From: Baylisascaris procyonis
Taxonomy: Eukaryota; Nematoda; Chromadorea; Rhabditida; Ascarididae
Reading direction: 5' to 3'
NCBI GenBank assembly: GCA_037389465.1
Contig: JAZARR010000175.1
Span: 372,001 to 436,000 of the forward strand
DNA length: 64,000 bases
Shown here one piece after another: positions 37,301 to 47,257 of the stretch (the stretch's first letter is position 1; every line of letters begins with the position of its first letter). The translations under genes and the position numbers were made by a program. The notes under the pieces are model-generated. The model was given only the letters and a program-made list of their open reading frames with translations. It was not told the DNA's origin and searched no databases.

Positions 37301-40300
37301 GTGAAGGCAAGTTGATGCAATCGAATTATCAACCACTTATCAAAGTAGTCGATCAATACCCATACAATCCCGGCTATCCGACAAGAGCATACGAATTCGG
37401 GACCTATCCCTTCATGGGTCAGTATGAGGTATACATAGCAAATCTTTTCAAAAAATATTTTCTCACTTCAAATACTTTATCAGTAAGACGCCATTTATGT
37501 TACATTTTAGCATCAAATGACTAGAACAAGTACAACCTGAAAAGAACTACATGTCGATTTTCGCTATGATAGGCTACAAACAACTCTTTACGAGCCACTA
37601 TGTATGTCACCCTTAGAAGCAATAAATCAACACAGTATTACTAAAACTATCATTTGCTTTTTCCACTAAGTTTGGCAAATGGATTTGCTTGTTGAGTGGA
37701 GTGGTTTACGCGAAACGATGGTCATCATGCATTCATAGCCCATTACGCTTACTCTATATCTATTGGGTCTTTGGCCCAGTACCATCAAGCCGTAATGAAC
37801 CGAAAAGTGAATTGCTATTGTGTTTGTCTCGCACATCACGATCCGATTATCCCAAATAAATTCTCTTATTGTTGTGCAGTCGCAACAGGCACATTATTCA
37901 ACCAGTCCCCTTGTTTCTTTCTAAAGCATCTGAAATAAATGGGTATAAATTTTAGGTGCCCGGTTTTTCGGCATTCTTCCACGATTACATGCCATATTAT
38001 TTTTGCTGCAAATATGCACAGTACCGTTGCCAACTGTTTTATTGGCGTCGACCGACGAGCGGATGCCAACAATATGAACCACCAGCGACGGGTTCGTTTG
38101 CGTCCGTTACTTCTCACAATGTCTATCAACTTGTTTCCTTTTAGAGAAATATACACCGTTAGTACTTTCTGGGAGGATCTTCTTATAAGTAGCGAGACTT
38201 GCTTTGCAAACTAATATTTTATTTCCTCAGTTCTGCTAATGGGCAAAAAGGTTTATTTTCTCATCGGAATTTTCGTAATCCTCGACGTAATACTAGTGCT
38301 CATTAGGTTATGTGCAAGGAGCAGGTTCATTCACAACGTTGGACAATCAGAAGTTTATATTCAACGAGCCAGGAGTATTCACGCTGCTTCACATTCCTCA
38401 GACATTAACCAATCCAGAAGTACGTATTCAAATCCGACTCGAACGCTACCCGAATAGAAAAGTGGACTTCGGTTAGTTGTTCTGATTTATAAACATCGCC
38501 GATGTCAGTTGAAATTTTGCTGTTTGCAATTCGCCTCCAGGTCAGTCTGATAATTTGTGAGATAAGGCATTTTGATGTTTCTGAGTTATAGTACTACGAC
38601 GCACAGTTTCATTGCGAAACAAAATGAAACCCATTGAGAGAAAAATTCGTTTCACAACAGGAATTTTCCATCACGATTACAGACAATATTATTGGAAACC
38701 TCCTAGTGACTTTAAATTTTATTTATCTTTCGTATGTAAATGTGCCGGTTTGTTCTTCTTTTATTGTGGACAATTCAAAGGCTTGACTAACGAAGTTTAG
38801 GATTTACCTGGAGGGCAGTTTGCATTAGTGATAATAGCTCAGTTCCCGTCTTAGGGGACGAAATCAGTAGTATGAGCCATCACTACAAAATCAGCTGTGA
38901 ACAAATCTCAAGGGCGTTTGGGGCGATGAGCATATAGCTCCAAGCAACCCTCCTTTTATATGCAAGAGATCACGAAATACGAAGGCTTGCATTGTTGATC
39001 ATGTATCAACGATAAGGAATGCCTCTATAAAACTACCTCAGGTTGAGGATGTTCTAGGGGATCCGCTCTATGTCTGCAACGGTCTATGCGATAATCAAGA
39101 TTTACTTCTTTGATATAAGAAGGGAAGGTGCATGATGTAGGTTGACCTACAAACGTATAATTTTGGGAAGGGTACTTGCTCGACTCAAGACGAATCCACG
39201 CAATCTAGTTTGTCCTGACAGATTAGAAAAGTAAAATCAGGATAGCCATCGCACAAACATGGATGCAAGAAATTTATAAAATACAGGATAATACATACCT
39301 TCTTGCAATTTATGGAATGCATTTTTCATTTCAAAATAACCGAACGATCATTTAATGAGTTCCTTACACTTTTATACGCATGAAAAAAGAACTGCAGGTC
39401 TATTGGGTCGTTATCTCTCGCAGGCTGACCTCGTCCAACCGACCAATGCAACTGTGGTAACCGGGATCGCACTTGAGGCAACAGGCACTGATCGTGTGGT
39501 GGTGGTGGTGAGGAAGGACACGAGACGCTTCAGATACCGCACAAGCATTATCGTTGGCAATATTATACGCTACTTCGATAATATGAAGTTACAAAAATTT
39601 AAAGGTTCACTATCTATTTCTTAAACGTGCTGAGGCGTAAGCAACTTCTTTCGAATGCGAACAGTGCTCTCGAACTTGCTTTTTTTCTCCAATAAGTGAA
39701 GACAAGTCGAAACTTACTCTATGAGTCCGACCACTATGTCAGGAGTATGGTACACCACATAAATCAACTGGTGAAGCTTTATGGCATTAAAGGCATTGAA
39801 CAAATCCTGTTATCTATCACAAAGGTTTTACGAGACAGCAAAGTTTTTTCCGTTGCAAGGAGTAGGATTTGAAACCTAGTGAGATTCGATTGGTTCCACA
39901 AAAACTTTATGCAAGAAAGAAATTTCTCCTAATTGAGACCTGTCCAGCTCAAGTTCACTGTTCGTGGCACACCAAGAAATGAAGATAGGCTGGTATTCGG
40001 CATGCATAGACATACAAGTGTAAACGAAAGCGCAGCACATACTATATACAATGCAGCAAGTAGTGAAAGCCGTTATTGATGGCAAAGGCAAGAACCGTCC
40101 ACAATAATCCGAACTCGCGACCTCTTGTCCGTTCACTTGCCCATTTGACGCGATGCCACTAAACCACTTCTTTCGCTACTGTTCTTCGCTTAGATGTTGT
40201 TGGTTCATTTCAGGTGAAGGTGTAATGATCTATGTCAACAACGTTACTGTTTAGGTGTAATGATCTATGTGAACAACGTTGAGCATGGCCAAGCAGAGGT

Positions 40301-43300
40301 CTATGTAGTGTTGGAAGCCGCTCAGATCGGAGTCCGGCTTCGTGAATCATACGCACTTGATATAGCTAGATTATCTGGCTATCAGGAAAGCATGGGTCTG
40401 CTCGACGTTGAACTCAGTGTACCTCCTCGATATGGAGTGGTTTGTCTTTTAGTAGTTTCAGCTTCAATATTATCATATAAACTAAAGTATTCGCTTCAAG
40501 CAAATTCAGCACTCATGTAGCGTTGCTAGGATCAATTCAGCAAGCACTTTACACAATCTTGTATGGATTTATCCTTAATATATCCTTATCAGGTGTGGTT
40601 AATTTGAAATGAGGTTTTTAATGAGTATGACCATTTTTAAATAAAATTTTTCAAATATTGGCCTTCTCGTTGAATAAATTTACGATTAATTTTTAGTGAC
40701 ATTAAGCCTTCGATTTCGAACGTATGATACGAATGCTGAAAGAAGTTGTTAGATGTAGTTATTTTGCGAGCATGTCATTTATTATCAGATGATGAACCTC
40801 ATAACAGTGACCCTTATCCATCAGTTTTTATCCTTTGGCGATTTTGGAAATTTTGAAGTTTGGATTTTTTCGGAATATGGTCGACAACCATAGAAAGCGC
40901 TCCCTTTTTATTAGGGACAGTAACCTTTTATCTTTATTGAAGAAGACTACTCTAATTCCATTATAATTCATTAAACTTTATTAAACTTTTATTATTTATT
41001 AAACTTATTTATTAAAATATTACTGTTTATTAAACTCATCCGTTTTGAGTAGCGATAAATACTAGCCCTCTCTATATTGAATACTAGCGCTTTCTGTATC
41101 TTTTGATATAAATTTCGCCGAATGCCAACATCAAATTTTTTAAGCCACCGAATGGTGAATCGTCATATCGATCACAATTTCCTTCGATGTTCAATTTCCC
41201 ACCTGTCAGCGGTTTGATGCGACCGAATCCTGAGGGCGTGAGCGGATTACTCAATCCACCACTCACTCTCAATGAAGTTAATCCAGCTACTCTCATTCAA
41301 CAACTTCTTAGTAGTTGTGAGTTGCATTCTGTTTTATTTTTTCTTCTTTTTTTTGGAAAGGGGAGAGGAAGGGAGAGGGAAGAAGGGGAAATATGCAAAC
41401 CTTACTCGCATCTAATTTGCGCAATTGTCATATACATTTGCCTGAGTGCTTTGCTGACGCTGTAGTGTGATATTGTAATATTCAAAATCTGTTTCTGAGC
41501 AATAGTTATGTTGTTGGAAAAGACAACAGCACCTGTGCTAATGTTGAGAAGCGAAAATCAAAATCACGGTTTCGTTGAATGTACGTATTTCAATTTATTT
41601 TATGAGTCGAACGATAGGAATGTTTTTAGATCTTATACCTGGAAGTGGTTTATCCGGAGCAGCATCAGCTAGTTTTAATATTCCTGGTGTACCGACTGAA
41701 AATATGTTCACAACAAGTTCAGACAACGATAAGAGCTATGAAGTATTTCCTGAATGGGCTATAAAAAGTTTACCTATCTACAAAACGGCCGAAAAATTTG
41801 ATCGGTTTGAACTTTGTTCATTTCTTTCAGTCGATATATTTTCGTGTTGTTTTTTATTCACATATATATGTGGTTTTATGAATGTGCAATGATTTGTCTT
41901 TAATTAGGAAAATTTGTTTTCGGGTTTTTATAGACTCAATTAAATTCTTTAAAATTCATTGCCTGTGGAAGAGGAAAGAGAGGAATTTTCACCATTGACA
42001 CCGTCATAATATGAATAGGCTAACGCAAAGAACAGGAATGCAATCTTTTAATATAGATAGACGCTAATACCCCCTCCCACCGGCCCAATTTTAAAGGATT
42101 TGGGTACTGCTGCAGAAGTTTCGAAACGAACTTTGCATAACGTTATTAGAGATTTCATTTGATTATGCAATGATTGATTTGCTACCTGTAACGTTCCTTC
42201 TTGTTCAGTAAGACGTTCTTTGAATGCACGGCTTTTTTAACCACTCCTGAACTATTCTATCACTAACAGTTTTAAAGTAGTTGGAAATTTATAACCTCAT
42301 GGTCTTTTATTCGAGTCACTAATGCAGATTTCTAAAACTAAGCTAGCCAAAAATTTCCAAAGTTTCTTTGTGCTTGTACCTTTAATTAGCGAAGTGGAAT
42401 TTAAATCCTCACTAATTATTCAACTTTTCTATCAACAATCAAGCATCACTGCATTAAATTCTCATAATGGCAGAAAGACAAATTTGCATTTTCAGTAAAA
42501 TCATAAAATACTTTTGAAAAGAAGTTTGACAATGTATCTATTGAATTGTTTATAGTAGCATAAATGGAAATATTGCTTAGAGATGTTCATATACCTTATT
42601 TATACTTACAACCTACTTCAAGAATTGCATATTTATTTGAGTGAAAAAAGCCGAAGATACTCACCTCTGGAGTACCTTTCTTTCTCATTCTCCAACTCTG
42701 GAGAACGGAAACGTCCTTGACAATTGTAAGTTTCATTCACTTTTTTCGAGTCCTTAGAACTGAACAACTAAGTTGTATTATTGTATATTAAAGCGATATT
42801 TGAATGAAATTTCTGAAAGAATATCTAGTGTTAACTGAGTTTGCTTTTTTTAGATATCCCTATCAATTTGTTCCGAAAGATGGAGCGATGCTCAACCAAC
42901 TATTGCAGATTTGTGCCGATATGCAAAATAATCCGCAGGGTAATCAATCAACTCTGAAAATTCTTTAGTTTGATAAGAGAAAAAACTTTGAAAAAATAGA
43001 AAAAAACTCGAAATTGAAAAAAACGTTGAAAATCGAAATTCCTTTTTAAATCTTCTTTCTCATCCTATTTTTATTATTAAGAAGAAACGTTTAATTAAGA
43101 GTTTCAAGCCTATCAATTTAAGTAGTTTTCAGCGAATGTGATACAGCTAAGAAATCAAGTGATACGTCAATTCGGTATAACTGGTTGCATCGATAATCCA
43201 AGTGAAGTATTGAGTGAATGTTCCGATAGTGTACCATGCTTATATGATTATTCGATGCTGCATTCAAAAGTGCTGGCTACTGAAGCAAAAAACGAATGGG

Positions 43301-46300
43301 CTATCTTTCAATCGGATCGTGCTATTGGTTCTAGACGTTGTATGTCTTATTGCATTTGCTCATGCATGCGAAATTCATGATCTCATCTAAAGGCGATTAT
43401 TGCTTATTTGTGGATAGTATTTGGTGTGGAGTGAATTTTCCCTATCTTATCCTAAGATTTCGGAAATCAGATTTTCTGAGAATACTACTGATGGTATATT
43501 TTTTGTTATTATAAATCGGAAATTAGAGGGGATCTCCGAAAGCGAAAGGAGAGTCTATTGTTCAATGACTGATAACAATATTGGTAACTAATCAAATAAG
43601 ACATGCTTAAGTGCTATCCTGAAAGTTTCTGCAGGATCTTATATAAAGGGTTTGAGTGATAATATTAATGATATTATCATTCTAATTCTACTGCTTTATC
43701 AATTATTTATTTTCATATTATAAACATTCATTTAATTCTTTTTTTACTTCTTTTTTTTACCTGTCTTTGATTAACTAGTTGTTTTTATTTTTTTCTCAGG
43801 TGTGCTTTGCTGTACGAAAAAATTTTATGCAAATCATTTCAGACAATAGCTGTGGTGCGATTATGATCGAATATCCGGCTTATATGTTAAAGACACCTTC
43901 GATGGCACCAGCTTATTTGCAAGGTGATGTAGCTAGTTTTAGCTGCTATCAAACACATTGGATTAAAGGGGATTATGAGTATAAATGTAAGTGTGATTTA
44001 AGTTTATTCTTTTAATCTGCACTAATTAATTTATTGCTTCTTTGTTTATTCAGGACAACTTGATTTATAAAAACGCAATATGCATTATTTAGATGGGCAA
44101 AAGACGACTTATAATAGCTATTGAGCTGCAACATGAATCAATAAACGTTTAAGCCAGCCAGTGTTGTTTATTCAACCCATTGGGCTGTTTTCTTTACTTG
44201 TCGTTTCTCCAAGACAAACATTCTCCAAATAGTGGCATTGTTTTTGTTTGCTATTAGCAAATTTTTTCATCGTTTTCATGATGCATCACACTTTCGAGCA
44301 CGAATCAAGACTAATATGTCTATGAAAATTCCCTATATCGTTATATATCTATGCTTTGGGAATTCGCTATATTTTCGCTCTTTCTTAAATCGCAGCTGAA
44401 CAGTCAGCCGATCTTCGATTTTGCATTTCTGAATGATACACGTTACATATAGCATTGTAATATCGCTATTTTGATGAAAATATGAAGTAAATCATTTGTC
44501 ACTTCGACTTTTGAAATTCACTTTAGAAAGTATAGTATCTACCTAAGTAAACAATAGTTATTTCACGTATTGCAGGTAGTAGTGTTCATAATGCAGATGG
44601 TACATACGGTGTCGAATGGAATAAAGGATGGCAACCATGGTGTCGTTCACGTGCTAAAGATAATCTCTATCAATGGATCACTGGAATCTTCGCTACTTTT
44701 GGCATTCTCATGGTGAAACAAAAAAGCCTTTTTCGAGACACATCTCTACTTTCTTCAGCTAATTTTTTCCTCCATTATTTAAGAGGGTAGTTTTTAAAGG
44801 GGAGCAATTTGTGCATAAACGAGAAACAGCGTATTTATCATGAAAATCAAGAAGGCTTGAATTTTTCTTGTTCAAAAAAAAAATTTGAAAAACTTAAAGG
44901 CTGGAAAAAACTTTCCAAATGTAAACCGAACAGATATGTTATTCGACAAGTACTAGAATTGGCAAATTAAGTCTAATAGCTTCATATAATCGCATGTTAA
45001 AAAGAGAGCTGATTGTTGAATATTTCTTTTGTAAGAAACAATAGATTTATGCAACAAGGTGGTTATGATAGTTGTGATATAAGCAAAAAACCCCGAAGCG
45101 TCACTGAATAAGTTAGTCCATTGTTGTGTATTATTGCATAAGCGTACATTGTAGACTCACTTAATCTCCGAGACTTTCGTCACGCCACTCTCATCAAATT
45201 GTGCTCACCTGCTCAAGGTAGTGAGAAAATATGTGCAGTTCGTAAGGTAGCAAGGGAATTTGCTTCCCTATAAAAAAATATATGACGGATTCAATTATCT
45301 CGAAGTGACAATCAAGTTTAAAGAGCGAATTGACATCGCAATGAACATCCTTACAATATGTCGACTTATTTCTAGGTGATCGCTGTTATTTTTGCCGCCT
45401 TTTGGGCCATTAAGCAAAAGCGACGATCGAAAATCGCCGAAAAAACATATTCCTTCAAGGAGCATAAGGTAAACGTTGAGCTTTGACACTTGTAGTTTGA
45501 AAAAATATGGCGATAGATTTTAAGGAGAAATTCTTTTACTATTTGCATTGTTCTTATTGCTGAAGAATTGGAACAGTTTAAAGATGGGAAGTTAGAAATT
45601 TCGAAAAAAGGCTAAAATAATTCTTGTACCAGAAACAAGAGAAAAGGGGAAATAAACGTGATTGACCACATTTCGACATTTATTCGTTTGACATTAACAC
45701 CCGAAATATACGTGCATCATTGTTGAAATGATCAACTAACTATCAGCATAAGAACAAATAAATATTTGTTGGGGAAGTAGAAAAGAAGAATTAGAAAAAT
45801 ATAAGAGACGAGGAAGCATCGAGAGAAAATTATGTAATTTTTTTTGTTTCAAGGAAAGAAAGAAGAAGGTACACTGAATATGGATCGAGTCAGAGTCATA
45901 GGTAATTTTACCGTAACCTTACTGCGCACAATATATTGCGATAATCACATCACTCTGTCAGCATTGGTCGTGAGTGTTCATTTTCTGACGAGGGAAGGGA
46001 TTGAGGGTGGTAGTTGAGGTATGGATTCCATCGCTTGTCTCAGAACTTAACGTGAATTTTTATTGAACATCATCGATTAGTCACTGCACACGTTATCCGC
46101 TGTAGTTGTGAACTAAACATCTTCTGATGTTACTTTCATCGTTGTTTCTATCAGAAGAAGATGGCAAATGAGGCAGTTAATAAGGACAATGATTTTCTTT
46201 TAAAACCTCGGGAAAATACCGAATATAAAAAGAGCAGTTTTTCTAAGACTTCCTGAAAAACTCGAAAATGTTTTTGCTCGTTCGCGAGCTGATAGTTTTC

Positions 46301-46919
46301 ACTATTTAGCCATTCGAAATCATTGAAAAGGAGCCTTATCCAAGTGGCAAAGAAGCTACAGACGGTGAAGTGTTTTACATATCAGGAAGGAGTCCAACTC
46401 GGGTTTCAGAATCTAGCAGGTAAGTCCAAAGTATACGACAAGTTAGGGAATGAGACAGCCAAAGAAGTAATAGATATTTCAAAGTCTCTGACCCAGCCAG
46501 CATAACTTCTTGAGAAAACGGCGTTTCATAAAAATATTAAATAAAGCACTTTACAGTGACTGAAGATGGGCTGTATTTATATGTCCCATCTGTGCAAACA
46601 GCTGTCAGGAAAATTGGGGTTATGCAGTATCTGAATAGTTGAGGTAGATCGGCTGTGCGTTGCGCAGATAATTGCATAAACTGCATTGCAAGGATCATAC
46701 TTGCACACATAGAGGGTAATAAAGAAAATTGAGCAACTTTTTCCTCTCCCAGAGTAGAAATTTCAGCAGGCGTTTTTATACCTTATAGTTTTTAGGCCCA
46801 ATGGTGAAGAGTCGCTTATTGATGCATTATCGGAGTCCATTGCACCAGCTTCAACCGAATTGAGATCGAGGAGAGGTGCTACTTCGCCTAGTTTTCTTGG
46901 ACTTAATACAAGCGTTTAA
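24125..46919 (+). CDS. mesh: Mesh-like transmembrane protein, copy A (complete, 30 exons)
   Basis: Single-pass membrane protein with the order signal peptide, NIDO, E-set-like region, AMOP, vWD, Sushi, transmembrane helix and short cytoplasmic tail. This is the order of insect Mesh, a septate-junction protein of gut epithelium, and of nematode relatives such as C. elegans K03H1.5; vertebrate SUSD2 and MUC4 share parts. The 30 exons (coordinates in the block entries that follow) sum to 4338 nt, exactly 1446 codons with the TAA at 46917, and every junction keeps phase. That is strong internal support for the model. The length is close to insect Mesh. The ATG at 24125 is chosen because a hydrophobic signal sequence follows directly; TTCTATAAG lies 2 nt before it and might be a trans-splice site. 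A second copy lies 7 kb downstream in the same orientation. The role in nematodes is inferred from the family. Confidence 0.92.
25375..25640. other. GC-rich island inside copy A intron 1
   Basis: About 265 bp with clearly higher G+C than the AT-rich intron around it, containing words such as CTGGGCGGGGTGGTTCGGCT and GGTCGGAGATTCAGGACCGA. Open frames cross it on both strands (25477-25707 minus and 25571-25756 plus), but neither resembles a known protein. It may be a remnant of a transposable element; no terminal repeats were identified. Confidence 0.4.
27698..27800. repeat. CACATA-type microsatellite in copy A intron 5
   Basis: A degenerate CACATA/CACACA array of about 100 bp with interruptions such as GATACATGCATATATACACA. 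Open frames through it (27705-27911, 27725-27958) only translate the repeat. Confidence 0.85.
28291..28383. repeat. (AT)n microsatellite in copy A intron 6
   Basis: About 93 bp of alternating TA with one C at about 28305. It lies in the intron after the exon ending at 28135. Minus-strand open frames here merely encode Tyr-Ile repeats. Confidence 0.95.
30008..30896 (+). other. copy A exons 9-10: E-set-like region
   Basis: Exons 30008-30274 and 30820-30896 encode residues 372-486. They read [20 protein letters not shown], then paired cysteines (AICLE, TCTVLN, ARCYLP), [14 protein letters not shown], and [13 protein letters not shown]. In Mesh a comparable Ig-like (IPT/TIG or E-set) segment lies between NIDO and AMOP; the fold assignment here is inferred from position and strand pattern. 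This is the best conserved block between the copies: 81 of about 90 residues of exon 9 are identical by my count. Confidence 0.75.
30444..30609. repeat. two-copy direct repeat of about 80 bp in copy A intron 9
   Basis: The unit beginning CAGCTTAAATGTGATCTGCT at 30444 recurs at about 30531 as CAACTTAAATGGTGATCTAT. Both units continue with a TTCATA/TTCAAAA stretch and a C/T-rich end (CACCCCCTCTCCTTCTTCC; TACCCCTTCTCCCTCG). The copies have diverged noticeably. Confidence 0.65.
31018..31100. repeat. CATAGATAAGATTTAAGT repeats in copy A intron 10
   Basis: The word CATAGATAAGATTTAAG occurs at 31022-31038, with close variants near 31060-31075 (CAGATAAGATTTAAG) and 31085-31098 (CATAGATAAGATA). Weaker relatives lie at about 30950-30966 and 30990-31000. 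It is a short degenerate tandem array in an intron. Confidence 0.6.
32218..34214 (+). other. copy A exons 11-13: region between NIDO/E-set and AMOP
   Basis: Exons 32218-32358, 33741-33854 and 34093-34214 encode residues 487-611: [72 protein letters not shown] and [20 protein letters not shown]. In Mesh-type proteins this membrane-distal region links to AMOP; it has no separate domain name I can assign. All three exons have direct partners in copy B. Confidence 0.8.
35168..38091 (+). other. copy A exons 14-18: AMOP domain and start of vWD region
   Basis: Exons 35168-35314, 35629-35755, 37026-37147, 37260-37428 and 37956-38091 encode residues 612-845. AMOP starts at about [13 protein letters not shown] and carries the expected cysteines: CHDW, CPC, RCSQ, DISC, SQNC, QMCCYD and [10 protein letters not shown]. 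The end, [19 protein letters not shown], closely follows the AMOP-to-vWD junction known from MUC4 and SUSD2 (a FY..RP...C..Y pattern). AMOP domains are extracellular and thought to act in adhesion. Confidence 0.85.
38592..38705 (+). other. possible cassette exon in copy A intron 19
   Basis: Between exons 19 and 20 a GAGTTATAG acceptor opens a 114-nt stretch free of stops in the reading phase of the gene: [20 protein letters not shown], then [18 protein letters not shown], with a GTGACT donor. It starts and ends in phase 1, so it could be included or skipped without shifting the frame (38 residues). Joining exon 19 directly to exon 20 gives a family-like sequence, so it is not in the main model. 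Confidence 0.3.
40000..40190 (-). mobile_element. tRNA-derived SINE-like element in copy A intron 20
   Basis: On the minus strand, TGGTTTAGTGG (40166 to 40156) fits an RNA polymerase III A box, and GAGTTCGGATT (40116 to 40106) fits a B box, with about 39 nt between them. This is the arrangement of a tRNA or tRNA-derived SINE. No full cloverleaf could be folded by eye, so a functional tRNA is unlikely. Further along, the words ACGAAAGCGCA and CATACTAT (40024-40045) recur in order at 58515-58539, which may be a second fragment of the same element. Boundaries are approximate. Confidence 0.4.
40218..40280 (+). repeat. 28-bp direct duplication creating a second splice acceptor
   Basis: AGGTGTAATGATCTATGTCA plus ACAACGTT at 40218-40245 is repeated at 40253-40280 with one mismatch (C to G), separated by ACTGTTT. 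The duplication straddles the start of exon 21. The upstream acceptor TTTCAG (ending 40213) leads into the first copy and hits an in-frame TAG at 40252-40254. The downstream acceptor CTGTTTAG (ending 40254), formed at the repeat junction, leads into an open exon. The working gene therefore should use the newer site. Confidence 0.85.
41630..43339 (+). other. copy A exons 23-25: post-vWD region
   Basis: Exons 41630-41804, 42854-42939 and 43133-43339 encode residues 1088-1243: [70 protein letters not shown] and [20 protein letters not shown]. The last stretch matches the 'C..D..C.YDY' segment that precedes the Sushi domain in Mesh proteins. The exon 23 donor (CG|GTTTGA) was chosen because it is the only phase-2 GT I found there that fits exon 24. 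Confidence 0.75.
43843..43986 (+). other. copy A exon 26: Sushi (CCP) domain
   Basis: Residues 1244-1291: [28 protein letters not shown] and IKGDYEYKC, continuing into the next exon ([12 protein letters not shown]). The cysteine and tryptophan spacing is that of a complement-control (Sushi) module. Phase 1 at both ends, as is usual for Sushi exons. Confidence 0.85.
44576..46919 (+). other. copy A exons 27-30: transmembrane helix and cytoplasmic tail
   Basis: Exons 44576-44712, 45376-45468, 46310-46419 and 46796-46919 encode residues 1292-1445. The transmembrane helix (about 1325-1349) is split across exons 27 and 28 ([13 protein letters not shown], then [12 protein letters not shown]). A stop-transfer KQKRRSK follows. 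The tail of about 96 residues contains [24 protein letters not shown] and a C-terminus ending FLGLNTSV, a possible class I PDZ-type ligand (T-S-V). AATAAA lies at 47252. Confidence 0.85.
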
Positions 46920-47251
46920 TCGAAGAGGATAAAAGCAATTTCTTGTGGAAGCGTTTTTACCATTCGGAAATATTAAATTTTCTTTTTCATCAAACAATTT
47001 TTAGCGGCATTGCGGGATTAGTTTTTTTTTTTTTCCAATTTCATACATTAGAGAGGTTATCAAGAACATTCATTGCAATCTTATTATTACCGCCTTATGT
47101 TTGTTTACAAGAGATTCATTCCTTTAAAAAATTGCTTTGATTCAATGTCTATTCTAGCGAATTGAAAACAGTCTTTCAAAATCTCGATTATATATCGTAG
47201 AGAGAAAATACACTTCTCAGCCAATATCTACTCTGTGATGTTAATATATAT

Positions 47252-47257
47252 AATAAA
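47252..47257 (+). terminator. poly(A) signal candidate for copy A
   Basis: AATAAA, 333 nt after the copy A stop codon, in an AT-rich stretch. It is the first exact hexamer noticed downstream, so it is only a candidate. Confidence 0.4.

Larger units (their letters stand above)
38307..41316 (+). other. copy A exons 19-22: vWD-type domain
   Basis: Exons 38307-38471, 39398-39604, 40255-40436 and 41145-41316 encode residues 846-1087: [20 protein letters not shown] and [29 protein letters not shown] followed by [37 protein letters not shown] and [17 protein letters not shown]. The usual GDPHF start of vWD is replaced by GAGSF, and the canonical GLLG near the end is not clearly present, so a small exon may have been missed between 40437 and 41144. 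The exon 22 acceptor (TTTTTTAAG) and exon 21 donor (GTGGTT) are weak but phase-consistent. Exon 21 has a duplicated acceptor, listed separately. Confidence 0.75.

Noticed and set aside
37866..38156. 96-codon minus-strand open frame
   Set aside because: Antisense shadow of copy A exon 18, whose sense reading is clearly AMOP-like.
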